Notes: generated from the letters alone by a model not told the origin. A stretch of 49,498 nt of DNA from Pseudomonas sp. (GCF_030150285.1 NZ_JASLGE010000006.1:1-49498), one strand, 5' to 3'. Positions 16,145 to 24,449 are shown, counted from the stretch's first letter. Numbers and translations are program-made.

Positions 16145-16533
16145 GCCCGGGTCCGACGGGTGCTCCAGGCCCCCGAGCGCAGGATCAAGCCTTCACCGCC
16201 TAAGTAGCGGCCCAGCAGGGGATAGCGCTGACACAGCATCCATTGCAACTGCCGATACAGCCAGGCATCAGGCCGCCCGCGTTTCTGCCGGCGCAGCAGA
16301 CCTCCGCCAAAAAACACCCCGCATGCCACCGCGACCAGCATCAACGTTGGCACCATCGCCACACTGCGGCTCAGCCAGGCCAGCGGCAATCCGGCGAGCA
16401 ATCCCAGCATCGCGCTGATGCCGGTGCAGGCCCACAGTTCATCAGCGGTCAACCCGCGTACCACTACCGGCTGGCGGTTCAGGCGATGGGGTAAAAAGGT
16501 CAGGGTCTGATCAGAACGTGCGGCGCTGTGCAT
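16141..16533 (-). CDS. Conjugative transfer region protein, TIGR03750 family (DUF3487)
   Basis: 130 residues. Small membrane protein with two adjacent hydrophobic segments at about residues 38-60 and 62-80 (GISAMLGLLAGLPLAWL; SVAMVPTLMLVAVACGVFFG) followed by a basic cytoplasmic tail with the conserved RGRPDAWLYRQLQW. Size and position suggest the VirB3/TraL role of recruiting the TraC ATPase, but this is inference. ATG at 16533 has GGGAG eight bases upstream; a GTG at 16542 would sit directly on that SD. Confidence 0.8.
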   Translation of the reverse strand: MHSAARSDQTLTFLPHRLNRQPVVVRGLTADELWACTGISAMLGLLAGLPLAWLSRSVAMVPTLMLVAVACGVFFGGGLLRRQKRGRPDAWLYRQLQWMLCQRYPLLGRYLGGEGLILRSGAWSTRRTRA

Positions 16534-16545
16534 GCTGGGCACTCC

Positions 16546-16884
16546 CTACAAGATGCCGGTGGCTTTGGTCAGCAGCCAGATTCCGACCACCAGCAACAAC
16601 GCACCCACTGCCACGGTCAGGCCGAATTGACCCCAGGTCTTGCGCCCGGCGTGGATCTCCGAATAGGTCGTATAGGCGTGGTAACAGACCCCGATGAACA
16701 TCGAGGCGATCACCAGCAACGCCACCAGCATCACGATGTCGTAGCCATAGTTTTGCATCGTGATCAGGATGCCGTCGCCAGCACCTCGGGACGGATCTTC
16801 CAGCGACGGCAGCGCACCCTGCGCCTGTATTGGTGAAATGACTGGCGCAAGTAAAATGAAAGTGGGCGGGCCGAAATGCTTCAT
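16546..16884 (-). CDS. ICE membrane protein, PFL_4702 family (DUF2976)
   Basis: 112 residues, TIGR03745-type. Signal peptide or first membrane segment (FGPPTFILLAPVISPIQA), then the family's LPSLEDPSRGAGDGILI, and two transmembrane helices (DIVMLVALLVIASMFIGVCY; VAVGALLLVVGIWLLTKATG). Small two-helix proteins at this place are candidates for the pilin or VirB2-like subunit. The ATG at 16884 is taken because the longer open frame overlaps the next gene upstream and shows no family features. Confidence 0.8.
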   Translation of the reverse strand: MKHFGPPTFILLAPVISPIQAQGALPSLEDPSRGAGDGILITMQNYGYDIVMLVALLVIASMFIGVCYHAYTTYSEIHAGRKTWGQFGLTVAVGALLLVVGIWLLTKATGIL

Positions 16885-16895
16885 AGCAGACGCCC

Positions 16896-17135
16896 TCAAG
16901 ACAGCAGGAAGTAGGTCAACGCTAAATACATAGCGATGAACCGTACGGCGACGCCCAGTAACTGACGTTGGGTCAGCCTGCGCTCGGCCCAGCCGATATA
17001 CGCCGTGCGCAACGCCCATACGCCCCAGACCAGCAGCACGGCAAACACCATCGCGATCAACAGCGACGCACTGGCAGCGGGTGTAAATCCGCCGTGAGCC
17101 AAAAAGGCGGCGCTTTGCTCGTTACTCAGGCTCAT
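16896..17135 (-). CDS. ICE protein, PFL_4701 family (DUF3262)
   Basis: 79 residues, TIGR03758-type. Two-helix membrane protein: ASASLLIAMVFAVLLVWGVW and AVRFIAMYLALTYFLLS, with the family's conserved TAYIGWAERRLTQRQLLG loop between. Co-occurs with the PFL_4702-family gene in every ICE of this type, and both are thought to contribute membrane subunits of the mating channel. The 5' end overlaps the RAQPRD gene by 14 bases. Confidence 0.85.
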   Translation of the reverse strand: MSLSNEQSAAFLAHGGFTPAASASLLIAMVFAVLLVWGVWALRTAYIGWAERRLTQRQLLGVAVRFIAMYLALTYFLLS

Positions 17136-17463
17136 GATCGGCCTCTCGGCGATATTCTGCGGACAACGGCAGCGGATCTCGCGGCTGTGCGCGTTGCGGG
17201 CTCAAATGGTCACGGATGCCTTGGCGCATGCGCTGTACATCATCGCGAAAGCGGTTGTAGTCGAAGTGGTAGCGTAAGGTGTCGTCGCGGGGGAGGCGGG
17301 CGCTGTCTTCGGCCAAGCGTTCTATCAGGTCGAGTTGGCGGATCAGGTCCGCCAGGCACGCGGGTTCCTGCGTCGTATCAGACGACTTTGCTAAGGGAGG
17401 TGCTAGCAGGAGGACCATCGCGCAAAACACAGCGTGCCAACTGCCCGATTGGGGTGTGTGCAT
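17122..17463 (-). CDS. RAQPRD-family ICE protein
   Basis: 113 residues. The signature RAQPRD is present near the C-terminus (LSPQRAQPRDPLPLSAEYRR), giving the family its name. An N-terminal signal peptide (HAVFCAMVLLLAPPLAKS) and two short helices (LADLIRQLDLIERLAED; DYNRFRDDVQRMRQGIRDHL) indicate a small periplasmic protein of the transfer apparatus with unknown role. ATG at 17463 is chosen as it begins the signal peptide; an in-frame ATG at 17508 would add 15 non-typical residues. Confidence 0.8.
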   Translation of the reverse strand: MHTPQSGSWHAVFCAMVLLLAPPLAKSSDTTQEPACLADLIRQLDLIERLAEDSARLPRDDTLRYHFDYNRFRDDVQRMRQGIRDHLSPQRAQPRDPLPLSAEYRREADHEPE

Positions 17464-17633
17464 CTGCCGTAACCCTTGGAGTTGAAGGGCAGATGCTGCG
17501 GTGTTCATCAGCCTGCTGCAGCTTCAAATGGGCGCAAGCCTTAGTCCTTTTTTTTGCGAGCAGCGCGGTGGGGAGTACCGCAAGGGTGGGCTTGTGGATC
17601 AAGGGGCAACTTGTAGCATTGACGCAGTACTTC
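17464..17633. other. Spacer with no recognised gene
   Basis: Stretch between the HicB fragment and the RAQPRD gene. It contains a run of eight T at 17542-17549 on the plus strand but no strong stem before it, and no credible reading frame. Confidence 0.4.
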
Positions 17634-17840
17634 TCAAGCGTGCTGCTCCAGATAGTCATTCAGCGTCTGACGAGTCAGATCGTTCAGTGTCACGTTCTTG
17701 CGGCTGGCTGCCAGCGCGGCAGCCATGTGCAGATCATGGCCAACACGAACATTGAACGAGCCTTTGCAAGGTGTTTCCGGTTTGTGGCCGAGCTTCAGGC
17801 AGGTCTCTAGATAATCATCCACCGCTTCATGAAACAGCAA
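17634..17840 (-). pseudogene. HicB-family antitoxin, N-terminally truncated
   Basis: The 68 visible residues match the C-terminal half of HicB antitoxins: FHEAVDDYLETCLKLGHKPE is the hinge after the HicB N-terminal domain, and SFNVRVGHDLHMAAALAASR with LNDLTRQTLNDYLEQHA is the ribbon-helix-helix. The usual first half, which binds the HicA toxin, is missing: upstream codons are open but unlike HicB and reach the PFL_4697-family stop within 30 bases. The only available start is a TTG without SD. No hicA is present. Probably a remnant of a deleted toxin-antitoxin module. Confidence 0.65.
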
Positions 17841-17870
17841 CCGACATCGATCCGATCGAACACCTAAGCC

Positions 17871-18647
17871 TCAAAGGTATTTTTTAAAGCTGCCCACTGT
17901 GACATCCACAGCTAACGCCACCATTACCGTGGTCGGCAACACTATCCACAGCGGATGCAAACTCACCGGCAATGCCAGGTACACCACCCACGGCAGCACT
18001 GCCAGCGGCAAGATCGTCTCCCGTACCCGGTGGTAGAGAAAACCAGATTCGCGCCCGGCGCAGAAGCGTCTTAGGTCTCGCCGTACCAGTCCATCCACCA
18101 AGCCAGTCAGCGCCGCCAGTATGTACAGCGGCAGGGTCATGGCCAACACCAGCAGGCGCAGAAGAAAGGTCGCCGTGGTGTAAAATCCGGCCAGTACGTA
18201 ACGCTCCAGGTACACCACGGCGTGGGCGAGGGTGGCGTTGAAGCCGGCCGCAGGATTGGCAGCCTGCGCCTTCTCGTTCATGCGTATAAGCCAGTCCAGC
18301 AATCCACTGTCTAGCAACAGGGTCTGGTGCAGCCAGGCCACTAGCCGGTAGGCGCTTTGCCCCGGTGCCTGCACCACCACGCTACGGGTAAAGTGGGTCG
18401 AGAGTTGTTGTAGTTCAAAATTCATCATGCCCTGCGCATGCCGCCAGCCTTGCTCCGGCCAGAACAGGTGCAGGCCGATCAGTTCGATCAGCAGGCACAG
18501 CAGCAGGGAGCCGAGCAGCACACCGAGAAAGCGCAATGGCAGGGTGATCAATGCCGCGACGAGTCCTTGCTGCCGGGCCTGTTGCTGCTGGGCGACGCTG
18601 GCCGGGTCACGCATGGTCGTGGGTTGCACGGTTTGAGGTGGTGTCAT
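17871..18647 (-). CDS. ICE membrane protein, PFL_4697 family (DUF4400)
   Basis: 258 residues, TIGR03747-type. Four or more membrane segments: ITLPLRFLGVLLGSLLLCLL near residue 40, TTATFLLRLLVLAMTLPLYI near 165, and ILPLAVLPWVVYLALPVSL with LWIVLPTTVMVALAVDVTV at the end. A basic loop (GLVDGLVRRDLRRFCAGRES) lies between. It follows traD in all related ICEs and is thought to assist the coupling complex. The start at 18647 overlaps traD by 41 bases; the ATG at 18614 (MRDPASVAQQ) would overlap by 8 and is an equally good candidate. Neither has a clear SD. Confidence 0.8.
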   Translation of the reverse strand: MTPPQTVQPTTMRDPASVAQQQQARQQGLVAALITLPLRFLGVLLGSLLLCLLIELIGLHLFWPEQGWRHAQGMMNFELQQLSTHFTRSVVVQAPGQSAYRLVAWLHQTLLLDSGLLDWLIRMNEKAQAANPAAGFNATLAHAVVYLERYVLAGFYTTATFLLRLLVLAMTLPLYILAALTGLVDGLVRRDLRRFCAGRESGFLYHRVRETILPLAVLPWVVYLALPVSLHPLWIVLPTTVMVALAVDVTVGSFKKYL

Positions 18648-20670
18648 CGTCGGAGCACTGCCGGCGCATATGTTCGGTCAGTGCGCGCAGGTCGTCGGGC
18701 AAACCATCCTCGGGCTGGTGGACCGGCAGCGGTATACGCAACTTCCACAGCGTGCCGCCTTCCAGCATGGCAAACGCCTGGCCTTTGGGCAGGGCGACGA
18801 TATGCGCGGGCTCTAGCAGCGGCACGCTGGTGGTGGTGATGCGGTCCATGCTGCTGGAGGTGAAGGCGGTGCGGCCTTGCGGGTCGGAGCTGTCGGTGGC
18901 ACTGCTCATGGGGGAGATGCTGGCGATGTCGACGTTGGGCAGTTGTTGGGTCAGCAGTTCGGCGGTGGCGGTTTCGCGTACCCGCAGCATGATCAGATTG
19001 TTGAAGTTGCCCACCACTTGCCCGGCCTTGGCGCGGTTGCCGAGGCGGGCTTCGATATCGCTCAGGGTCTGGGTGTAGGCAGTGACCTGTACCCCGGCAC
19101 CGCCGCCCTTGTTGGCCATGGGGATGAATTCGTCGCCCATCAGTTCGCTGAACTCATCGGCGTGCACGTTGATCGGAGCCATGGGGCGGTTTTCTGCGCC
19201 GGGTAGGCCGTCGTCCAAGCCGAACTTGTAGAGATGACCGGCGACCGATACCAGGTCGGCGAACATTGAATTGCCGACGGCGGCGGCCACCTCGGCGTCG
19301 GACAGGGCATCCAGGCCGACGTAGACCACCGCCCGTTGGCGCACCACCTGCATCCAGTCGAAGATCGGTCGGGGATCGTTGAGGTCGGCGTAGTCCGGGG
19401 CCAGCAGTTGGGCGATGCGGCCGCTGGTCAATTTCTCCAGCAGGGGCAGCAGCGAGGCGACGATCTTGTCGAAGAAGGTGCGCTCATAGCGCACGGCGCT
19501 GCGCAGGCCTTCGAGCACGGGGTCGAACAGGGGCATCTGGGTCAGGTATTGCTCGATCGCCACCACCCGGCGGTCGCGGCCAAGCATATGCCGTGGCGTG
19601 TTGCGCTCGTTGATCGTGTCTTCGATCTGCACGATGGCTTCCCAGGCCTTGGGCGCGCTGTGGGCGAACAGGTGCTGGGCGTATTCGATAAACAGTGTGT
19701 CGATGTTGACCACATGGCGCTGGATCAGCAGGTAGTCCGGACGGTGACCGAGCTCGACCAGGGCGCGGGCGATGATGTTGACGAAGCGCCAGGCGAACTC
19801 GCGGAAGGCGGCGCTGTTGCCTTCATTGGAGAGCTGCCCGGCGATGCGGCTGGCCACTTCGGTGATGCGGCCGAAGCGGCCCACGGCGTTGTAGCGCGCC
19901 GAACTGTCGGGCCAGCTCAGGTGAAAGACATACAGGGTGTCCAGCCGGCCGCAGAGCCGGCATTCCTGATAGACGCGCTTGAACAGATCGGCATCGCCCT
20001 TGGGGTCGAACACGATGCAGGTTTCGCCACGGCGAATGTCCTGGGCGATCAGCAGTTCGGCCAGGCGGGTCTTGCCGACACGGGTGGTGCCGAGCACCAG
20101 GGTGTGGCCGACCCGCTCGCGCAGGGGCAGGCTGACCTCCACTTCATGGGGTTCTACACCGTGCAGGCGGGGCAGGCCGCCTACGGCGGGCAAGGGGCGT
20201 ACGGGGTTCAGTGGGTGGTCCCAGGCGGTGAGCCGCGCCAGATGGGGTAAGGGATGAGGGGCAAACTCCAGACGCTGTTCCAGGTGTCGCGCATAACGCA
20301 GTCGCCAGGGCGCTTCGACATAGTGGCGGAACTCCGGACGGTAGGTTTGCAGCAGGCGGTGCGTGTGGTGCGGCTCCCAGCGGAAGCCGCGGCCAAGGAA
20401 CAGCCGTTCCTGGCTGACCGGGATCTGATTGTCGCGCAGGGCGTAGCGGGGCAGGCGGCGGATGTTGCGGCGGTAGCGCAGGATCAACCAAGCCTGCCGC
20501 AGGCGGATTGCGCCAAACCCGATAAACGCCAGCGCTCCCCCCAGGCCTATTTCCGCATTGAGCGCCAGCGCCCAGGGAGCGGCCAGACACAGCAACGCGC
20601 TGCCCGCACACACCGCGACGGTGTACAGCTCCACCGCCGGGCGCAGCAGTACTTCGACGGTCTGAACCAT
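18607..20670 (-). CDS. traD: Type IV coupling protein TraD (TOL/ICE type)
   Basis: 687 residues, TIGR03754-type. Hexameric inner-membrane ATPase that links the relaxosome to the channel. Two N-terminal membrane helices (about residues 18-60) are followed by Walker A (VLGTTRVGKTRLAELLI) near residue 197 and Walker B (VHADEFSELMGDEF) near residue 507. A TraG/TraD-type block GGGAGVQVTAYTQTLSDIEA comes next. The C-terminal tail is short, without a long relaxase-binding extension. It starts after the PFL_4695-family stop with one base between. Confidence 0.9.
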   Translation of the reverse strand: MVQTVEVLLRPAVELYTVAVCAGSALLCLAAPWALALNAEIGLGGALAFIGFGAIRLRQAWLILRYRRNIRRLPRYALRDNQIPVSQERLFLGRGFRWEPHHTHRLLQTYRPEFRHYVEAPWRLRYARHLEQRLEFAPHPLPHLARLTAWDHPLNPVRPLPAVGGLPRLHGVEPHEVEVSLPLRERVGHTLVLGTTRVGKTRLAELLIAQDIRRGETCIVFDPKGDADLFKRVYQECRLCGRLDTLYVFHLSWPDSSARYNAVGRFGRITEVASRIAGQLSNEGNSAAFREFAWRFVNIIARALVELGHRPDYLLIQRHVVNIDTLFIEYAQHLFAHSAPKAWEAIVQIEDTINERNTPRHMLGRDRRVVAIEQYLTQMPLFDPVLEGLRSAVRYERTFFDKIVASLLPLLEKLTSGRIAQLLAPDYADLNDPRPIFDWMQVVRQRAVVYVGLDALSDAEVAAAVGNSMFADLVSVAGHLYKFGLDDGLPGAENRPMAPINVHADEFSELMGDEFIPMANKGGGAGVQVTAYTQTLSDIEARLGNRAKAGQVVGNFNNLIMLRVRETATAELLTQQLPNVDIASISPMSSATDSSDPQGRTAFTSSSMDRITTTSVPLLEPAHIVALPKGQAFAMLEGGTLWKLRIPLPVHQPEDGLPDDLRALTEHMRRQCSDDDTTSNRATHDHA

Positions 20671-20671
20671 G

Positions 20672-21091
20672 TCATTGCTCGATCGCCGTGGCGGTGATCA
20701 GCACCGGGTAGCGGCTCAGGCCCAGCCGTTGGGCCAGGTCATCGCCGGGCACCGGAGTCAGGCTCAGGCCGGGGGCGCGGTCGCGCAGGGCTTGCAATGC
20801 AACTGCTGATTCGACATTGACCACCAGCCCGGCGGCGCCAAGGCGCTGTAGTTCGGGCAGGCGTTGTTGCAGCCAGGCGTGGGAGCGCGGGTCATCGCCG
20901 ATCAGGAACAACGCGGTGATGCCGGGCAGGTTGTTCGCTCGCGGTTCCACCGGGCCGGGGCGCAGCGAGGGTGAGCGGATCGGCAGCAGGGCGGCTTCGT
21001 CGTAGCTCATAGGCGGCAGGTCGTCGGATTCTTCGAGCGCAGCCGCGATGCCCGGCAGGCTGAGCAGAGCGATCATTACCAGGCGTTTCAT
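20672..21091 (-). CDS. ICE protein, PFL_4695 family
   Basis: 139 residues, TIGR03765-type. Exported (signal MKRLVMIALLSLPGIAAAL). The mature domain (PGITALFLIGDDPRSHAWLQ, then LGAAGLVVNVESAVALQAL) resembles a small restriction-fold or TrbC-like domain and ends with LSRYPVLITATAIEQ. F-type TrbC relatives help pilus assembly; that role is inferred. The ATG at 21091 overlaps the transglycosylase stop; the long upstream extension of the frame is an artefact of high GC. Confidence 0.8.
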   Translation of the reverse strand: MKRLVMIALLSLPGIAAALEESDDLPPMSYDEAALLPIRSPSLRPGPVEPRANNLPGITALFLIGDDPRSHAWLQQRLPELQRLGAAGLVVNVESAVALQALRDRAPGLSLTPVPGDDLAQRLGLSRYPVLITATAIEQ

Positions 21092-21651
21092 GGCTGCCCT
21101 TCCTGCACGGACGCGGCGACACGGGCCAGATGCCGCCCGACACGTTGCCGGTAACGCATGGCCGGCGCGCCGCCCGCGGGCCTGTGATAACGCCCGGCTG
21201 CCATCAACCAGCCTTGGTCGGGATCGTACTGTTCGCGCAGGATGGTCGCGGCCAGGCGCAGGTTGCGGTAGGGCTCCAGCAGTTCGCAGGGCTGACGCAC
21301 GCGGTGGCGTTGATGGCCGACATTGAGTTGCCCCAGTCCCGCATCCACCCGCGTCGCGGGCGTGACCCGCAAGACCTGGCGCAGATCGGCACAGGCTTGG
21401 CGCTGCGTGGCGTAGCGGCGGGATTGCCCGGCGACATTGAGCGTCCACGGCCATGGCACCACGCGCCCGCGAAGGCTGCGTCCGCTTTCCTGCAGGGCCA
21501 CGGCATATAGCAGATTGGGCGGTACCTGGGCCTGCGCCGCGGCCAGTTGATACGCCGGTGGCGGCAGCTCGCGTGCGGCCAGCACGGTGGGATCCAGCAG
21601 TGCGGGGATCAGTACCAGCGCCGCGCAGTGGCCGGTCATTGACGTTGCCAT
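21088..21651 (-). CDS. Lytic transglycosylase of the transfer system
   Basis: 187 residues. SLT-type peptidoglycan hydrolase that opens the cell wall for the mating channel (VirB1-like). After a signal peptide (GHCAALVLIPALLDPTVLA) the domain starts at PPPAYQLAAAQAQVPPNLLY. The catalytic Glu is in AVALQESGRS, and the second motif is GLGQLNVGH, followed by the helix LLEPYRNLRLAATILREQY. ATG at 21651 is favoured because AGGTG lies eight bases before it; the internal ATG at 21639 overlaps the upstream stop by four bases and is the alternative. Confidence 0.85.
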   Translation of the reverse strand: MATSMTGHCAALVLIPALLDPTVLAARELPPPAYQLAAAQAQVPPNLLYAVALQESGRSLRGRVVPWPWTLNVAGQSRRYATQRQACADLRQVLRVTPATRVDAGLGQLNVGHQRHRVRQPCELLEPYRNLRLAATILREQYDPDQGWLMAAGRYHRPAGGAPAMRYRQRVGRHLARVAASVQEGQP

Positions 21652-22382
21652 TGTCCATTCACCTCGCGCACTAGCGCCGGTAGGTCTCCCGCCACGCCCA
21701 AACTGTTCCAGCGGCCTGCGTCGTGATTGAGGGTGACCCGACGCTCGTGCACGCTGCGCGGATCCAGTGCCACCCGCTGCGCCCACTGCCGCAGGCGGGC
21801 ATCGTCGTTATTGCTGCCGACCATATACAGGTCGAAGTCACGGCCCGCCGCCTGCAGTTTCTTGACCTGCAGGGTGCAGGTCATGCAATTGTCCTCGATA
21901 AACAGCGCCAGACGGCCATTGCCCTGCAACTGCACGGGGCTGCTATGGGTGGCCCCGGTGAGCGTGACCACTTGCAGCGTTGGGTGCAGTCGCTTCCAGG
22001 CCTGGTCATAGGCGCGCTGATAGGCCAGTTCCTTGGTCACCCGCGCTGATTCGGCGCGCACCTGCAGTTCGGCAAAGCGACGGCGTTCGTCGTCACTGCG
22101 CGCCTCGATGCCGAGTGCGGTCAACGGGTCCAAATTCGGCGAGTAGACACCCAGCGGCCCCTGCTGTAGCTGCCGGTAGCGCACCCAGTCTTCGGCTTGC
22201 AGACCCCAGTCCTGGGCCAGTTGTTCATCGCTGCGGGCTTCGCGACTGGCGCGTTGTTGGCTGAGGCGGGTGTCGCTGGTGGCTTCGCCACCGGCCAAGG
22301 TCGAGTCTAGTCCGATCAACAGGGCGGCCAGGACGGCGGCAGCCAGAGCGGGCTTGGCGCGGGAGGGTGTCTGCTTGGCCAT
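21636..22382 (-). CDS. ICE protein, PFL_4693 family (thioredoxin-like)
   Basis: 248 residues, TIGR03759-type. Signal or anchor segment (ALAAAVLAALLIGLDSTLAG), then a helical region with LAQDWGLQAEDWVRYRQLQQ and GPLGVYSPNLDPLTALG, and a C-terminal thioredoxin-like fold with a CMTC dithiol in RLALFIEDNCMTCTLQVKKL and a late cis-Pro-like LGVAGDLPALV. It may handle disulfides in the Cys-rich TraU- and TraH-like proteins, an inference that gains weight because no separate DsbC-type gene is seen in this transfer cluster. Confidence 0.8.
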   Translation of the reverse strand: MAKQTPSRAKPALAAAVLAALLIGLDSTLAGGEATSDTRLSQQRASREARSDEQLAQDWGLQAEDWVRYRQLQQGPLGVYSPNLDPLTALGIEARSDDERRRFAELQVRAESARVTKELAYQRAYDQAWKRLHPTLQVVTLTGATHSSPVQLQGNGRLALFIEDNCMTCTLQVKKLQAAGRDFDLYMVGSNNDDARLRQWAQRVALDPRSVHERRVTLNHDAGRWNSLGVAGDLPALVREVNGQWQRQ

Positions 22383-22385
22383 GGC

Positions 22386-23021
22386 TTACTCCTGGGGCAG
22401 CAGTAGGTGCCGCGTTTGATGGTCGATCCGAAAGTGCGCGGTTCGCGAGCCCAGTGCTTCCAGTTGCCAGCGGCCTTCGGTTTCGCCGACTCGGAGCAGG
22501 TGGACGGAGGCCAGTCCGGCCGTGTCATTGGGCTGGATGGCCAGAAAGCGTTCACCGCCGCGCGACTCCACGCCGAGGACTTGGAAGGTCAGAGTTGTCG
22601 GCGCGGAGCGTGGCTTGGCAGCGTGGGCGCGCGGCTTTTTTACGACTGGCTTGGCGCTGCTGACCTGTTGCGCCAGGGTGGCCAAACGGCCTTGCAGTAC
22701 AGCCAGTTCGGTAGCGCTGGCAAAGTCCTGCTGACGCCGTTTCAGGCCATCCCACTGTTGCTGCCAGTGCTCGCGCATCTGCTGGAAATCGCTTTCGGTC
22801 ACCACCGCAGGTGCGGCCTCGACGGCCGTGCGGAACGCCTCCAGCGCCAAGGCGCGGGTTTGCAGCTCGGCAATCTGCGCGTCGGGTGCGTCCTGACGGC
22901 GCTGTGCATCCAGGCGGTTCAGGGAAAGCGCGAGCATGACCACGGCGATGCTGAGCAAGGCCAGCCATGCGACCACTATCAAACGAGTCAAGCGCGGGCT
23001 GTTGAGGGGCGTTGAGCTCAT
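22386..23021 (-). CDS. Unrecognised bitopic protein of the transfer operon
   Basis: 211 residues. One N-terminal transmembrane helix (LIVVAWLALLSIAVVMLAL), a long Gln/Glu/Arg-rich coiled coil at about residues 38-120, a basic Ala/Lys/Pro linker and a compact C-terminal domain beginning TLTFQVLGVESRGGERFLAI. The architecture resembles inner-membrane proteins of type IV pilus or secretion machines. The slot between the PilL-like and PFL_4693-family genes is conserved in this ICE family. It overlaps the PilL-like gene by four bases. Confidence 0.65.
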   Translation of the reverse strand: MSSTPLNSPRLTRLIVVAWLALLSIAVVMLALSLNRLDAQRRQDAPDAQIAELQTRALALEAFRTAVEAAPAVVTESDFQQMREHWQQQWDGLKRRQQDFASATELAVLQGRLATLAQQVSSAKPVVKKPRAHAAKPRSAPTTLTFQVLGVESRGGERFLAIQPNDTAGLASVHLLRVGETEGRWQLEALGSRTAHFRIDHQTRHLLLPQE

Positions 23022-23488
23022 GGCTGAACCTCTCCGTCGATAAAGCAGACCTGCCGTGTGCGTTCATCCACCGACAGTCGCCATGCGCTACCTGCCAATA
23101 GTTGCAGCGTCTGGTTGAGCGGCAGCGGGCCGAGTTGCAGATGGGCCGCCGGCAGGGGCAGGGCCCATAAGGTCGCCAGCGCTGGATCGCCTTCGCACAG
23201 CCGGTAGCCCGAGTGGCGCAGCACATAGCGCATGGCATCGCCGACGGTGGTCGAAGCAGAGGCGGGGATGTGTAGGTTGATGATCTGCTGTTGCAGGTCT
23301 TGCTGCTGCAGCTCGGGGCGCAGTTCGATCAGGGTGTAGCGGCCTCGCGCAACCGTTGGGACCCTGGACGGCTGCACAGATGAAACACGTTCAATCACTG
23401 CCATCGGGGCAGGTGCGCAGCTGCAACTGACCAGTAAGGCGGACACTATGGCGACAACGAAACAACGGTCAGTACCGGATATAAACAT
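23018..23488 (-). CDS. PilL N-terminal-domain protein, TIGR03748 family
   Basis: 156 residues. Exported, with a possible lipobox (LLVSCSCAP). The body matches the PilL/secretin-associated N-terminal domain: RYTLIELRPELQQQDLQQQ, then ASASTTVGDAMRYVLRHSGY, ending with LNQTLQLLAGSAWRLSVDE. It opens the transfer operon that runs to traG; the next gene upstream is not coupled, so a promoter should lie in 23489-23582. Confidence 0.8.
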   Translation of the reverse strand: MFISGTDRCFVVAIVSALLVSCSCAPAPMAVIERVSSVQPSRVPTVARGRYTLIELRPELQQQDLQQQIINLHIPASASTTVGDAMRYVLRHSGYRLCEGDPALATLWALPLPAAHLQLGPLPLNQTLQLLAGSAWRLSVDERTRQVCFIDGEVQP

Positions 23489-23582
23489 GATGGGCTCCCA
23501 AAAGACGGGAGCACTCTGACGTGCAAACGGCGTGTCTTCAGCCCGTAAAGCGCGCTGATCACCTACCGGTTTTGAAGGCTGA

Positions 23583-23900
23583 TCATTGGCATGTCATGGC
23601 GGTTACGGTGTTCTTGGTATCCGCCAAAATGGTGAGACGGGCAGGAATGGTGACGTTGAAGATACGTTTGTTGGCACCGGGGCTGTCCGCGTTTTTGATG
23701 ATTCGTACCCTGTATTTGCGGATGCCGGCTGCGTTGGCATAGGCGTCATCACCAACCGTTGTGCTACCAATGGGGTATATCCGCATGGCCTTGTCTGCCC
23801 CGCAGTCGGTGTTGGCTGCTCGGGTCTGCACGGGCGCAGTGCACAGCACCATGGCGAGTGCCAGGTGGGACGGTCTAATCTTGGGCAATGTATGGTTCAT
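23583..23900 (-). CDS. Small secreted protein of unknown function
   Basis: 105 residues, not recognised. Signal peptide (SHLALAMVLCTAPVQTRAAN) and a mature part of about 75 residues with one cysteine near each end (NTDCGAD and AMTCQ), which could pair. ATG at 23900 has AGGAAG seven bases before it, better than the ATG at 23921. It lies between the transfer operon and the replication-side genes, with 94 bases before the PilL-like gene, and has lower GC than its neighbours, which suggests separate acquisition. Confidence 0.6.
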   Translation of the reverse strand: MNHTLPKIRPSHLALAMVLCTAPVQTRAANTDCGADKAMRIYPIGSTTVGDDAYANAAGIRKYRVRIIKNADSPGANKRIFNVTIPARLTILADTKNTVTAMTCQ

Positions 23901-24029
23901 GAAGCGCTTCCTGCTTATCATCGCGATTAATGACGATGTTGTTCATAAAGCCGCACAGGCTAGAGAAAGGCGATGGCATTTCGCTACTGTCATATTTAAC
24001 AGTGATGCGACCAGCGTGGAGTCATTAAG

Positions 24030-24063
24030 GCATCGGCCCCATAGGGGCCGATGCTGTTTTTTG
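24030..24063 (+). terminator. Intrinsic terminator reading on the plus strand
   Basis: GCATCGGCCCC and GGGGCCGATGC are perfect 11-base arms with a 3-base loop (ATA), followed by TGTTTTTT on the plus strand. Neighbouring genes are all on the minus strand, and the stem begins 13 bases past the stop at 24067. Read on the minus strand it has a strong stem but the A-run is before it and no T-run follows, so efficient termination of the gene upstream is uncertain. Confidence 0.75.
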
Positions 24064-24066
24064 GGG

Positions 24067-24360
24067 CTAATACTCGCTAGGAAGCAGCATCGTCGTTACC
24101 GAGCGATCCCACTCGGTGACGATCCACAACGTCACCTCATCGGTGATGCGGTAGACCGACAGCAGGCGATCGCCGTGCTCCAGTGCGGACTGATTGGCCT
24201 CCCAGTCCTCGGGATCGACATCGCCCCAGTCACCGTCGAGGTGGCGCTGCAGGTAGTGGATGGGGTTGAAGGTGTTGCGCTCGATCAGGGCCTGAACCCC
24301 TTGCGTAGCGACGATCATGCCCGGCGTAAAGCGCGGGGTGGTAGAACATGCGGTCTCCAT
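24067..24360 (-). CDS. Conserved small ICE protein of unknown function
   Basis: 97 residues, function unknown. Soluble, acidic, with TPRFTPGMIVATQGVQALIE near the N-terminus and a beta-rich end (ITDEVTLWIVTEWDRSVTTM). Similar small proteins follow the DUF3577 gene in related ICEs. GGAGGA lies six bases before the ATG at 24360. The frame continues open upstream to 24435 but that part overlaps the leader and has no SD. A hairpin (24030-24063) follows the stop. Confidence 0.6.
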   Translation of the reverse strand: METACSTTPRFTPGMIVATQGVQALIERNTFNPIHYLQRHLDGDWGDVDPEDWEANQSALEHGDRLLSVYRITDEVTLWIVTEWDRSVTTMLLPSEY

Positions 24361-24449
24361 GATGGATTCCTCCAAAGCGTGCGCCGGCGCCACAACGCGC
24401 GCGTCGTGACGCCGTCGGATGGATGAAAAGAACACGGGTTCTTGAGGGA

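Noticed and set aside
19336..20250. Plus-strand open frame of 304 codons opposite traD
   Set aside because: Antisense shadow of traD; no start signal, and composition is biased.
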